Below, piece after piece: positions 9,496 to 17,918 of a DNA stretch of 64,000 nt. Every line of letters begins with the position of its first letter. Position 1 is the first letter of the stretch. The translations under genes were made by a program, and so were the position numbers. The notes under the pieces are model-generated. The model was not told the origin of the DNA and ran no database searches. It was given only the letters and a program-made list of their open reading frames with translations. Source of the stretch: Bacteroidota bacterium (GTDB taxonomy: Bacteria > Bacteroidota > Bacteroidia > Bacteroidales > GCA-2711565); the NCBI GenBank assembly GCA_018816945.1, contig JAHIVC010000052.1:1-64000 (forward strand), read 5' to 3'.

Positions 9496-9522
9496 TTAAC
9501 CAAACGTTAACCAAGCATTAAC
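9496..9522. promoter_or_regulatory. Three 11-bp phased TTAAC repeats, candidate response-regulator binding site
   Basis: TTAAC occurs at 9496, 9507 and 9518, exactly 11 bp apart; the first two extend to TTAACCAA. OmpR/PhoB-family regulators bind such one-helical-turn direct repeats. The site lies in the 232-bp divergent gap between the kinase gene and the secreted protein at 9591. Binding by the neighbouring regulator is inferred. Confidence 0.55.
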
Positions 9523-9590
9523 ATCATATCTTGAATTGAGTATTTAATTTTACATCATAAAAATATTTTAAATAATTAAATTTTATACAA

Positions 9591-10169
9591 ATGAAAACAC
9601 AGGCAACAATTATCCTAATTATCTGCTTATTCGTAGCCCCGGGCTTAGCAATGAGCCAATCAACCGGAACCAGCAAATCAAAAGAAGAACAAGAAATTGA
9701 GAAGTTCAAGGAAGCGAGAAAACATTTATATAATATGGACAGTATCATTGCTCCTTCAATGAGAACAGTAGGCAAGGCATTTTCAGGTACTACATGGTCT
9801 GCTTCTTCCGATAATTATTTTCAATTACTAGATAATACGAAAAACTCTACGCTATCCTTTCGTAAAGAATTTGATGAAAAAAAGAACATTGAACGATCAT
9901 ATGAAATGGAGTTCGATAAGGAACAGAAATCATTGGAAATCCGCATTTCAGCAGAAGCAAGAGAAGGCCGTATCAAAATCATGATTAACAAACCAAACGG
10001 CAAAGAATTTAAATCATTAGAAATTGATGGTGAAGAAAGCCTGAACTGGAACCAGACTATTAACGCCTATACCGATGAAAATAAAAAAGATTTTGCCGGA
10101 ACCTGGGTGGTGAAAGTATCTACCACGGCTGCCATAGGTTATTATAATGTAAAACTTACGGTGAGATAA
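9591..10169 (+). CDS. Secreted protein of unknown function
   Basis: 192 residues with a clear signal peptide (hydrophobic 5-20, cleavage near AMSQ). The mature part has a charged helical stretch (about 28-45), then a beta-rich C-terminal region ending in a repeated VKVSTTA...YNVKLTV pattern that resembles a small beta-sandwich. No family is recognised. It is divergent from the two-component operon and has the 11-bp phased repeats 69 bp upstream of its start, so it may be a target of that system. A hairpin terminator follows. Confidence 0.75.
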   Translation: MKTQATIILIICLFVAPGLAMSQSTGTSKSKEEQEIEKFKEARKHLYNMDSIIAPSMRTVGKAFSGTTWSASSDNYFQLLDNTKNSTLSFRKEFDEKKNIERSYEMEFDKEQKSLEIRISAEAREGRIKIMINKPNGKEFKSLEIDGEESLNWNQTINAYTDENKKDFAGTWVVKVSTTAAIGYYNVKLTVR

Positions 10170-10216
10170 GCCCTCATATAAACTTTTGTGCGAATTAGAG
10201 TGAAGTTCATTTTTAT

Positions 10217-10257
10217 AACAAACCCACCCTGCTTTAAAAGGTCAGAGTGGGTTTGTT
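10217..10257. terminator. Bidirectional terminator hairpin
   Basis: Arms 10217-10231 and 10243-10257 pair over 15 bp with one mismatch and an 11-nt loop. The hairpin lies between two convergent genes (9591-10169 and nrfA), so it can end transcription from both sides. Confidence 0.7.
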
Positions 10258-10281
10258 AATTTACCGATTTAGGTTACAATT

Positions 10282-11787
10282 CTACTTGTAACCTGCCTCT
10301 CTTTCTTTTGCTTTCCGATCCCACTCAGGCAATACAATTTTCTTAAACTCCTCTTTCTCCTGAATAAGTTTCTCCATTGGTAAACCAATAAATTTTTGAG
10401 CTTTGGTTTTTGTGGCAATATCAGGATAAGGAATTTCACTATTTATTCCATGATTGGCTAAAACACGTGCCAATAAAATCCTTGCTTCCTGCGCATTGTC
10501 GATCGCTTTGCCAACTACCCTTGAGGTTTCAAGTGGTGAGTGGAACGATCCACCATGACTGGCAGCAACATAATCCCAGAACCATTGAGCTGCCCTGATT
10601 TTTTGCAATACATCTTTCATTTCTACTTCGGTAGCCCCGGCATCCCACGCAGCCTTCGCTTCAACATGAGCACGAACGAGTTGAACTTCCGCCTGATCAC
10701 GAATTTCAATAACTTTCATCTGACGATCATAAACATTTTTAGCTAAGGTAGATTCACTTTCACGATGACATACCTGACACGATGCGGAGATGTTATCAAG
10801 TGGACTTACCATTTTATGATTCGTAAATTTTTGCCCGCCCTGGCTTTGATATGGCATGTGGCAATCAGCACAGCTTACTCCTCTTTCAGCATGAATTCCG
10901 GTTTGATAAACTTCATATCCGGGATGTTGTGCCTTTAGCATAGGCGCTTTACTTAAACTATGTGTCCAATCTGCAAATCCAATTTCGTTATAATAATCCA
11001 GCATATCTTCTGCTGTCTGGCCATTTTTCCATGGAAAGGTTAAATAAGGAACGCCTTCAACAGGAACTTTCTTGTTAAAATAATATTCAACATGGCACTG
11101 TGCACAAACCAATGAGCGCATTTCCTGATGGCTGGCCTGCCCGATGTCTTTACCCATCGCTTGAAATCCTTCAATTAAAGCTGGCCTGGTAATACGTAAA
11201 TCCATGGTTTCATTATCATGGCAGTCGGCACATCCAATTGAATTCACTATCTCTGCTCCTTTATCCTCCCATTGCCCTTTATAAAACTCAGCAATTCCAT
11301 TTTCTTTCATAAGTCTAGGAACATCCGGACTTTTACAAGTCCAGCATGTTGCGGGCATAGGTCCTTGAGCCGGTTTGATTGGCCCACCTGTTCGTAATGT
11401 ATTTCTGGTGTCTTCAATGGCATAAAAATGTCCACGGCCTTGTTTATAATCTGTCGAAAATCCATATCCTACCCAAAGTACAACCAACCTGGGATCAACT
11501 TCTAACATATCAATCACGGCATTCCCATTATATAAAGTACGGAAAGAGGTGTCGGATGTTTTCATGTAGGATTCATACTCCATAGGATAGTTTTTACCCC
11601 ATTCGCTATTTCGAGGCTCGAACTCACTTAACTTAACTCTTGGTTGATAAGCAAAAACTGCTTCAACTCTACGCTCAGTAATTGACGAGGCTAAAAGTCC
11701 CAGCAAGAAAACAACCACGATACTGGCCACAAATAAAACCCAATTAACCCAGGCCTTTCGATTTGAATTTTGATTAGCTCTTTTCAT
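10282..11787 (-). CDS. nrfA: Cytochrome c552 nitrite reductase, ammonia-forming
   Basis: 501 residues. It reduces nitrite to ammonium with six electrons in the periplasm. The catalytic haem motif CWTCK at 148-152 has the diagnostic lysine ligand. Four CxxCH motifs follow at 186, 228, 306 and 337, giving the expected five haems. Tyr235/236 after haem 3 and His299 (GIHAERG) fit the active-site Tyr and His of NrfA. An N-terminal hydrophobic segment (15-35) serves as export signal or membrane anchor. The electron donor NrfH is encoded 16 bp upstream in the same direction. Confidence 0.97.
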   Translation of the reverse strand: MKRANQNSNRKAWVNWVLFVASIVVVFLLGLLASSITERRVEAVFAYQPRVKLSEFEPRNSEWGKNYPMEYESYMKTSDTSFRTLYNGNAVIDMLEVDPRLVVLWVGYGFSTDYKQGRGHFYAIEDTRNTLRTGGPIKPAQGPMPATCWTCKSPDVPRLMKENGIAEFYKGQWEDKGAEIVNSIGCADCHDNETMDLRITRPALIEGFQAMGKDIGQASHQEMRSLVCAQCHVEYYFNKKVPVEGVPYLTFPWKNGQTAEDMLDYYNEIGFADWTHSLSKAPMLKAQHPGYEVYQTGIHAERGVSCADCHMPYQSQGGQKFTNHKMVSPLDNISASCQVCHRESESTLAKNVYDRQMKVIEIRDQAEVQLVRAHVEAKAAWDAGATEVEMKDVLQKIRAAQWFWDYVAASHGGSFHSPLETSRVVGKAIDNAQEARILLARVLANHGINSEIPYPDIATKTKAQKFIGLPMEKLIQEKEEFKKIVLPEWDRKAKEREAGYK

Positions 11788-11803
11788 TTCTATACTTATT
11801 ATA

Positions 11804-12388
11804 TTATTTCTTTTCCTGATCTGTTCTTAACCACTTAGGAACCGGACTTGATAAAACCGGAACTCTTGCATATGGAACGCTCGATAAACTGTTCACTCTG
11901 CCGTGTGGCACCTCCCGATGACAATCCCAGCATAATCTGTCCTTGAACTGATTATGAAACACTTCCGTTTGTACCAATAATTTTGATTCCGTAATTAACT
12001 CATGATGACATCGTACGCAATTATCCTGAACTACTTTTATTCCGGCCGATTTGATGAAGATGGTTTGTGGTTCCAAACGAGCAGTGAATATGGTGGCATG
12101 TCGAATTCCATCCTTCGCTTTAAAAAACCATTTATTTGCAGCATTGTTATGCGGAACATGACAATCGTTACAAACTGCTCTTTCGCGATGCGAGCTATGG
12201 CCCCATGTTGAATATTCAGGAGCCATGATATGACAATTAACACAAGTTGCGGGATCATCAGAAAGATAGGAAATGGCATTTGAAGTGTAAAAAGCATACA
12301 AGCTGATTCCAACAATTGATCCTGCAATTATCGCTGCTATCGTTTTCCAACCTTTTGGCGGAGTAAGAAATCTTAGTAATTCGAACAT
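11804..12388 (-). CDS. nrfH: Cytochrome c nitrite reductase small subunit (NapC/NirT-type quinol dehydrogenase)
   Basis: 194 residues. One N-terminal transmembrane helix (about 14-34) precedes four haem motifs: CVNCH 49-53, CNDCH 73-77, CVRCH 124-128 and CWDCH 153-157. The first continues CHIM, typical of NrfH where a methionine ligates haem 1. It oxidises menaquinol and passes electrons to NrfA. The gene pair nrfHA forms the second half of the nitrogen-oxide cluster and has its own candidate promoter. Confidence 0.95.
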   Translation of the reverse strand: MFELLRFLTPPKGWKTIAAIIAGSIVGISLYAFYTSNAISYLSDDPATCVNCHIMAPEYSTWGHSSHRERAVCNDCHVPHNNAANKWFFKAKDGIRHATIFTARLEPQTIFIKSAGIKVVQDNCVRCHHELITESKLLVQTEVFHNQFKDRLCWDCHREVPHGRVNSLSSVPYARVPVLSSPVPKWLRTDQEKK

Positions 12389-12453
12389 CGTGATCTCATT
12401 TGATATAAAAAAATCGCGCTAAATTTAGGTATTCCTGTACTTTTTTTCGTAAT

Positions 12454-12461
12454 CAAATTTA
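12454..12461 (-). promoter_or_regulatory. Candidate -7 element for nrfHA
   Basis: On the minus strand this reads TAAATTTG, a match to TAnnTTTG, 65 bp upstream of the nrfH ATG. It lies in the 147-bp gap after the PepSY gene, suggesting nrfHA can be transcribed on its own. No convincing -33 box was found. Confidence 0.4.
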
Positions 12462-12535
12462 CATAAAAATCACATTAAAAAACACCTCAATTTGACAATA
12501 TTTGGCAGATTAAGTCAATTTATATTGAATCCAAA

Positions 12536-14074
12536 TTACTTACGCTTTTTGCGCACATAAAGCTTGATCCAAACCACGACTCCACTTAAAATAGTCGTAA
12601 AAGCTAATAAACCAAGGATAGGTATAATAAGGATGTATAGATCACCAAAAATAAACTTGAAGAAGCGCCCGGTATGAACTTCCAGGGCAAAATTCCATAA
12701 AGACATTGGCGATTTTTGAAGCATTTGATATGACATTTCGGTAAATTTCACTCTTGAATTTAAAGGAATTATGCCTGCATTATAATCAATGTGGTATTCC
12801 GCTCCGTCATTTTTTTCAATGAAACCAGCCGCCATAAACTGCCCTATGGGTGGACCTGCCCTATCGATATTGAATTGGGTTGATTTCGAAATATAATCCT
12901 GCACAAATCCATGATCAGGTATCCAACGATAAAGCCCATAAAAAGAGCCTATCAAGTAATCACCAAGTCCAATTTTTTTAAAAACATTAATCCCCATAAT
13001 CGAAACGGGAGGTTGCACCGGAGCTAAAACAGGCGCTGATTTAAAGTGATCCTCTGAAAAATAAATTCCTTCGACCGTACCGATTAAAAAGCGATCCAAT
13101 TCTTCATCGTAAAGAATGTCGCGGAATCGATCAAACCAAGGATTTGGATTGTCAAGATTCGTATATTTTAACTTTGCTACACGCGAGTTGACGATGGCTA
13201 TAAGCATTGGCGGTCGTAAAAACATTCCGCTTATGGTAGTAATCATCAAGAGCACTGCGAGCCAGATTCCGATTTTATTATGCCATTTGATCGAAAATTT
13301 ATTAAACTGTTTAATTTTACTATTGTCCTTATCTTTGTTTTTTCGTCTGCGAATAATACCGGGAGAAAAATAATATACCAATCCTGTAATGGCCAAAACA
13401 ATAAAAACAATTGCCACCAGATCGACAATTAATTTCCCAATCTTACCATAAATCTCGCCACTATGGATTACCCATAAAGTTTTAAAAAGGCCTATTTTAT
13501 TGTCGTAACCAGAAGGTGCAAAAACTTTAATTTCCGAGAATTGATAATTACCCGGATTATCTATTGATGCTAAAATATGAGAGCGTGTCATCACATAAAC
13601 AGAGTCGTTGGCGAATGCCAGTCCAACTGTTTGTTCTTCATCAACGGGCAATTTTATTTTTTGCCACCCATCATTCTGATAAATGTACAAACCAAATAGA
13701 GTTGCCGCTAATAAACTCCCATTTTCGGTTTTTAATAACTTAAATATTTTTCGGTTATCAATCCCAGAACGGAAACCTTTATTGAAATCAGTAAAGCTTG
13801 AATAGGAAGAATCAGTGAGCCAAACACCAATATTGCCATAAACTAGCAAACTATCCGAGTTAATCTGGATCGATCCTTTTAGTGAAGCATTATTCCAATT
13901 CTTATACTGATATTCACCTGCCAGATATTTCCGGTTTACCTCAAAATTAGCAAAAGTTTGCCGATGATTTAAAACTATACCTGACAAACACCAGAAAAAC
14001 AAAAAGAAGGCAGCAATCAGTCCGGGCCATCTATGAAGCCACTTTAAAAATTTAAGGAAACGATTCTTCTTCAT
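12536..14074 (-). CDS. PepSY-associated transmembrane protein
   Basis: 512 residues with four hydrophobic helices (about 17-35, 213-235, 268-288, 480-502) and large extracytoplasmic loops. The start, LKWLHRWPGLIAAFFLFFWCLSGIVLNHR, is the classical PepSY_TM opening with conserved histidines. Further histidines occur in WVIHSGE, IKWHNKIG and LEVHTGR at helix borders, positions suited to b-type haem binding. Family members include ferric-siderophore and quinol-linked reductases. The loops contain beta-propeller-like repeats (LLAATLFGLYIY, LIGTVEGIYFS, LIGSFYGLYRW). Location between NO-related genes and nrfHA suggests an electron-transfer role, which is inferred. Confidence 0.75.
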   Translation of the reverse strand: MKKNRFLKFLKWLHRWPGLIAAFFLFFWCLSGIVLNHRQTFANFEVNRKYLAGEYQYKNWNNASLKGSIQINSDSLLVYGNIGVWLTDSSYSSFTDFNKGFRSGIDNRKIFKLLKTENGSLLAATLFGLYIYQNDGWQKIKLPVDEEQTVGLAFANDSVYVMTRSHILASIDNPGNYQFSEIKVFAPSGYDNKIGLFKTLWVIHSGEIYGKIGKLIVDLVAIVFIVLAITGLVYYFSPGIIRRRKNKDKDNSKIKQFNKFSIKWHNKIGIWLAVLLMITTISGMFLRPPMLIAIVNSRVAKLKYTNLDNPNPWFDRFRDILYDEELDRFLIGTVEGIYFSEDHFKSAPVLAPVQPPVSIMGINVFKKIGLGDYLIGSFYGLYRWIPDHGFVQDYISKSTQFNIDRAGPPIGQFMAAGFIEKNDGAEYHIDYNAGIIPLNSRVKFTEMSYQMLQKSPMSLWNFALEVHTGRFFKFIFGDLYILIIPILGLLAFTTILSGVVVWIKLYVRKKRK

Positions 14075-14098
14075 AAGCTTGATCCGGGCAAATAAGGT

Positions 14099-14632
14099 TT
14101 AGCCTTTAAAGAAATAAGTATAAAAAACGGGTCCCTCTTGCTTCGACCAGAATTGAAAACCCATGGCTTTTACCTTATCGATAAGTGGTGCGGGAAGAAA
14201 AGGCGTAATAAGTTCATAAATTTGTCCCTTTTCAATTTTATAAGCTCCTGCAACAACCTCTGGCAGCGGATGGCCACCATCGGCGATAATTTCGCGTGCA
14301 TCAAAAGTGTATTCAATTTTGTCGGTAGCAAACCAAGCTGGTGCAACCGTATTTTCGATATTTGTCGGGTGTGAATGATCCATATTTTCTTGTCCTACTT
14401 TGTTTCGTAAATTATTAATTAACTGATCTAATGCAATGCCTCCAACCAGAGCAGCTTGTTGTAAGCTGGTTACCCTAGCAATGGTTCTTCTAAAAATCGG
14501 ATTTTTCAGCTTTTTAAAAGTGGGAACCATCTCAATTAACACTTCCTCCAATTGTGGAAAATGATCAAGAAGTTCCCCTATATTTGTTTTAGGTATTATT
14601 TGTAAATTTGCGTTATTCATACAGCTACTCAT
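14099..14632 (-). CDS. DUF1858-DUF2249 domain protein
   Basis: 177 residues, apparently cytoplasmic. Residues ~12-75 fit DUF1858 (IGELLDHFPQLEEVL start and ALVGGIALDQLINNL end). Residues ~107-176 fit DUF2249, a small alpha/beta domain (FDAREIIADGGHPL...GFQFWSKQEG). Both domains are often found with hemerythrin, DUF438 and nitrogen-oxide metabolism genes. The start overlaps the end of the DUF438 gene by 8 bp, which implies translational coupling; ATG 14620 is an alternative start. Precise biochemistry is not known. Confidence 0.75.
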   Translation of the reverse strand: MSSCMNNANLQIIPKTNIGELLDHFPQLEEVLIEMVPTFKKLKNPIFRRTIARVTSLQQAALVGGIALDQLINNLRNKVGQENMDHSHPTNIENTVAPAWFATDKIEYTFDAREIIADGGHPLPEVVAGAYKIEKGQIYELITPFLPAPLIDKVKAMGFQFWSKQEGPVFYTYFFKG

Positions 14633-15866
14633 TTTTCGAATAAGATAAAAGTCTTTGGTCTCCTTCTAATTTTCTTTTTGCGGTTAAATCTTGAGACACT
14701 TCTAAGGTGCCTATAAAATTTCCGCTTTTATCATTCAATGCGATGTATTCGATGTGGATAAATTTACCCCCCATCTGAATCCAGAATGGAGCTTTGCTTT
14801 GTTTTCCCGAACTAAAATCTTTCAAAATTTCCTCGACAATCCCAACACTTGATGGCGGATGACAAAGTTTAACATCCCGATTTAAGATGGCCCGGTTTCG
14901 GTCGAAGATTCTTTCTTCCGATTGGGAAAAATATTTCACTTTTTCATTTTTATCCACAAAGGTCATATCAATAGGTAATGAATTTAAAATGGCTTCTAGT
15001 TCAGTTTTGGTAAAGCTTCCGCTTGATAATTGAATCATTTCTTTATCTTCGGAGGAAGCATTTGTTTTCTGAACCATTCCTTCAGGTTTCCATTCCTCTT
15101 TCGGATCGTAAAGGCAAAATCCGATTTCCAAAGTCTGTTCCTGAATTTCATACCACTCAATGTCTGTAAGTTTATCCATGGTCATCGGAAATAGGATTTC
15201 TTCTTCCTTCAAAGTCATATCCTCAACTGCGCTTAATGCCGGCGATAATACCATTTCAATTAACACCTTTACTTCATCAAGAGAAATGCCTTCTGTTATA
15301 TCAAGTGTTTCTAAGGCAGCTTTTAAAAAACCCCTGGTTTCATCATGTTTGCCCCACATTACTTTAGGCGGCCCGGTAATCCCATATTTTTCAAGATAAG
15401 GAAATAATAAATTTTCCTTACGTCGATAATGTTTATCAACATCCATCAATGCATTAAACAGTCCTTTTAATTTCATAAATTTTGATGGAATATGATCATC
15501 AGCAAGTCCATCAAACTCAGTAAAAACATTCCTGATTTGATTGATTACTTTTTTTAATTCCAGGTTTTCCTTAGTGAAAACATCAACCGGGTGACCTATA
15601 GGAATTTCTTTGGCACCACTCAAATCAATAGCTCCTTCCAGGGCTTGTGTATGCATATCACAAAATTTCAAGACCTCCTTTTCGTCAAGGACTCCTTCTG
15701 AAATGAGCTCCTGTTCAACTTCTACTACATCGCCATAAGGTACTTTTTTCATCAATTCGATTAAGCGTCCCCTTACTTCTTCCGGTGCTTCGCCCTCATG
15801 AAGTTGCAAAATCATGTGTTTGAGTAATTCTTTTCGTTTTTGCGAATTATTAATTAGTTCACTCAT
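14625..15866 (-). CDS. DUF438-hemerythrin-PAS protein, candidate NO/O2 sensor or scavenger
   Basis: 413 residues. DUF438 covers about 12-85. A hemerythrin-like four-helix domain covers about 92-235 with candidate di-iron ligands His92, His146, Glu151, His174 and the Glu cluster near 222. A PAS domain covers about 290-400 (LPIDMTFVDKNEKVKYFS). Proteins of this build are thought to bind or sense nitric oxide or oxygen. Coupled translation with the DUF1858-DUF2249 gene and proximity to nrfHA support a role in reactive nitrogen handling. There is no output kinase domain, so signalling, if any, is through a partner. Confidence 0.82.
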   Translation of the reverse strand: MSELINNSQKRKELLKHMILQLHEGEAPEEVRGRLIELMKKVPYGDVVEVEQELISEGVLDEKEVLKFCDMHTQALEGAIDLSGAKEIPIGHPVDVFTKENLELKKVINQIRNVFTEFDGLADDHIPSKFMKLKGLFNALMDVDKHYRRKENLLFPYLEKYGITGPPKVMWGKHDETRGFLKAALETLDITEGISLDEVKVLIEMVLSPALSAVEDMTLKEEEILFPMTMDKLTDIEWYEIQEQTLEIGFCLYDPKEEWKPEGMVQKTNASSEDKEMIQLSSGSFTKTELEAILNSLPIDMTFVDKNEKVKYFSQSEERIFDRNRAILNRDVKLCHPPSSVGIVEEILKDFSSGKQSKAPFWIQMGGKFIHIEYIALNDKSGNFIGTLEVSQDLTAKRKLEGDQRLLSYSKNE

Positions 15867-15924
15867 TGTTGTTATTTTTATAAAATCTTAATAAATACAG
15901 AAAAATAGGGCAAAAAAAGGGTGC

Positions 15925-16254
15925 TTAACCCTTGATCATTGTTAAAATCATTTTAAACTTTTCAACTGCTTTTAGCGAATGTGAGATATTGGCAGGCATA
16001 ATAATGGTTTCTCCCTTTGATACGATATGCGATTCGCCCCCAATTTTTATATCAACTTTTCCATCAATCACTTGTACCATTGCGTCAAACGGTGCAGTAT
16101 GTTCACTTAGTCCTTCATTTTTATCAAATGAAAATAAGGATACATTTCCGGCAGGATTTTTCAGCACATTTTTGCTGATGATAGAGCCACTTGAATAATC
16201 TACTTCTTCTTCAAATTTGAAGATATGTGCTTTTTTAAATTCGTTGGTTTCCAT
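15925..16254 (-). CDS. Cupin-domain protein
   Basis: 109 residues forming a single small cupin barrel. The turn before the end, IIMPANISHSLKAV, fits the second cupin motif with a histidine ligand, and LSEHTAPFDAMVQVIDGKV fits the first. It is the right size for RmlC-like stand-alone cupins often found in Rrf2- or NO-regulated clusters. The metal and substrate are unknown. It lies 58 bp upstream of the DUF438 gene on the same strand. Confidence 0.82.
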   Translation of the reverse strand: METNEFKKAHIFKFEEEVDYSSGSIISKNVLKNPAGNVSLFSFDKNEGLSEHTAPFDAMVQVIDGKVDIKIGGESHIVSKGETIIMPANISHSLKAVEKFKMILTMIKG

Positions 16255-16332
16255 AATATATTTTGTTTTACAAGTTTTTTTATTTAGTTATTTATTATCA
16301 GAATAAATTGATAATCAAAGCAACAGAGGGAA

Positions 16333-17232
16333 TCAGACCCATTGTTCGCTAAGTATTTCTCCCCTTATACTGACCACAGTTTGTTTAATCGGGATTTTTC
16401 GTGACGCTCCTTCCAATGCTTTTTTTGCCATGTGAATGAGTCCGCCACAGCATGGCACTTCCATTATCATTACCTGTAAAGTATTAATCATGGCGACATC
16501 AATCATTTGCCTAAGCTTATCAACATAGATATCCATCCCTTGATCCAGCTTTGGACAAGCAATTGCCAAGCCTTTGCCTTTTAGCACATCCCTATGAAAA
16601 TTACCCATTGAAAAAGCAACACAATCAGCAGCCAATAATACATCTGCATTTCTGAAGTAAGGGGCATTGGGATTAACCAAATGCATTTGCACCGGCCACT
16701 GCTGCAACGTTGATGGTTGTTTATCATTTGAACTCTGAGCCGCTGCGTTCATTTGTTTTTCGTCAACTTTAAAATCGCGCATTGCTGAACCCGGACAGCC
16801 ATGTCCATGTTCATGATGTTGTGTCACATTAATTTTGGGGTCCTCCTTTTTATGATCCTTCATAAGTATTTCATCTAAATCAAAATCTAATTCGCATTGA
16901 GCTGATATTAAATAATCGGTAGCTTGTTTTAAGTATCCGAATTCACCATGATCCTGTAAATGTGATAAATGGGCAATGACTGTATTTTTCCCTTTTTTTA
17001 TAATTTCTTTGATAACCTTTGTTTCATCGTAAGCCTCTGCTTCCCGCTCCTCAATCTCAATCGCTCCTACGGGACACTCACCAATACAAGCACCTAAACC
17101 ATCGCACATCAAATCGCTAACCAGCCTGGCCTTACCATCAATCATTTGTAAGGCACCTTCGGGGCAACCAGGGATGCATAATCCACACCCTGTGCATTTT
17201 TCTTCATCAATTTTTATGATTTCCCGTTTCAT
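16333..17232 (-). CDS. Ferredoxin-domain iron-sulfur protein
   Basis: 299 residues. The N-terminus has a 4Fe-4S motif with Cys13, 16, 19 and 23, and a second cluster region with Cys43, 49 and 53 (CDGLGACIGECP variant). The rest contains further Cys positions (CPGSAM, AADCVAFS, CPKLDQ, PCCGG), suggesting another metal centre. Members of this family occur widely in anaerobes without firm function. Its gene follows the Rrf2 regulator, with a candidate operator in between, so it is probably the first regulated gene of the cluster. Electron transfer to nitrogen-oxide reduction is an inference. Confidence 0.8.
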   Translation of the reverse strand: MKREIIKIDEEKCTGCGLCIPGCPEGALQMIDGKARLVSDLMCDGLGACIGECPVGAIEIEEREAEAYDETKVIKEIIKKGKNTVIAHLSHLQDHGEFGYLKQATDYLISAQCELDFDLDEILMKDHKKEDPKINVTQHHEHGHGCPGSAMRDFKVDEKQMNAAAQSSNDKQPSTLQQWPVQMHLVNPNAPYFRNADVLLAADCVAFSMGNFHRDVLKGKGLAIACPKLDQGMDIYVDKLRQMIDVAMINTLQVMIMEVPCCGGLIHMAKKALEGASRKIPIKQTVVSIRGEILSEQWV

Positions 17233-17284
17233 GATGTTGCTGTTTTTAATGATTTGACCCTAAAATATTGAACAAATTTTATTA

Positions 17285-17325
17285 ATTACGCTATTTAAGT
17301 ATTTGATTACGCTAATATACGTAAT
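17285..17325. promoter_or_regulatory. Candidate Rrf2-type operator
   Basis: A perfect inverted repeat ATTACG-N8-CGTAAT spans 17306-17325. In addition ATTACGCTA occurs twice, at 17285 and 17306, exactly 21 bp (two helical turns) apart. It lies 53-93 bp upstream of the ferredoxin-like gene and downstream of the Rrf2 gene. Binding by the Rrf2 protein is inferred from position. Confidence 0.5.
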
Positions 17326-17395
17326 TCTTTAAATTCAAAGAATAATTTATTCAGATATTTTATTCGGGTAATTGGATTCTAAATAAGGAAAAGGA

Positions 17396-17794
17396 TCACA
17401 AATACATCGCAAGTGTTTGCCCCTGAAGATAATCCCGATACTGAATTGTCATGTCGCGGGTAACACTATTTAGAATACACTTATCAAATGGACAGATTTG
17501 TTTTTCGATCGGGCACGCCAGAATCTCAATTTTTCCTTCAATGGCTTCGTAAATTTCAAGTAGTGTAATTTCATCAGGTTTTCTTTTCATCGTAAATCCA
17601 CCGGATGGACCCCGATGAGATTCAATAAATTTTTCTTTCACTAATCGCTGAAAGACTTTGGCAACATGATGCTTTGAACTTGATGTCATCTCAGAAATTT
17701 GTACAACATTTATCATCTTATCTGATTGTGCAACTAATATCATACCGTGTAAGGCTATGGATGCAGCTTCTGAAAGAGTTACAATTTTTGACAT
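17396..17794 (-). CDS. Rrf2-family transcriptional regulator (NsrR/IscR-like)
   Basis: 132 residues. A winged-helix domain (about 5-75) with the recognition region MTSSSKHHVAKVFQRL and wing RGPSGGFTM is typical of Rrf2. Three cysteines at 94, 101 and 106 (C-x6-C-x4-C) match the Fe-S ligand positions of NsrR and IscR. NsrR senses NO through its cluster. Being the first gene of a run with hemerythrin-type proteins and nitrite reductase supports an NO/nitrite-responsive repressor, though iron-sulfur or redox sensing remains possible. Confidence 0.9.
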   Translation of the reverse strand: MSKIVTLSEAASIALHGMILVAQSDKMINVVQISEMTSSSKHHVAKVFQRLVKEKFIESHRGPSGGFTMKRKPDEITLLEIYEAIEGKIEILACPIEKQICPFDKCILNSVTRDMTIQYRDYLQGQTLAMYL

Positions 17795-17918
17795 GTGCTA
17801 TTTAGTATAAGAAGTATTTAATTACCCAAATGTAAAAGCCTTTTCTTAAATAAAAAAATATTACTACAGAAATTTTAAAAAAATCAGCTATTTTTACCAA
17901 TTCAAAATAACACCTAAC

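Noticed and set aside
12037-12327. 96-codon minus-strand open frame inside nrfH
   Set aside because: It overlaps nrfH in another frame; nrfH has four haem motifs and is certainly the real gene.
12492-12518. TTGAC-N17-GTCAA near nrfH as an FNR/HcpR-type site
   Set aside because: Spacing of 17 bp does not fit FNR or HcpR operators; the short arms are expected by chance in AT-rich DNA.
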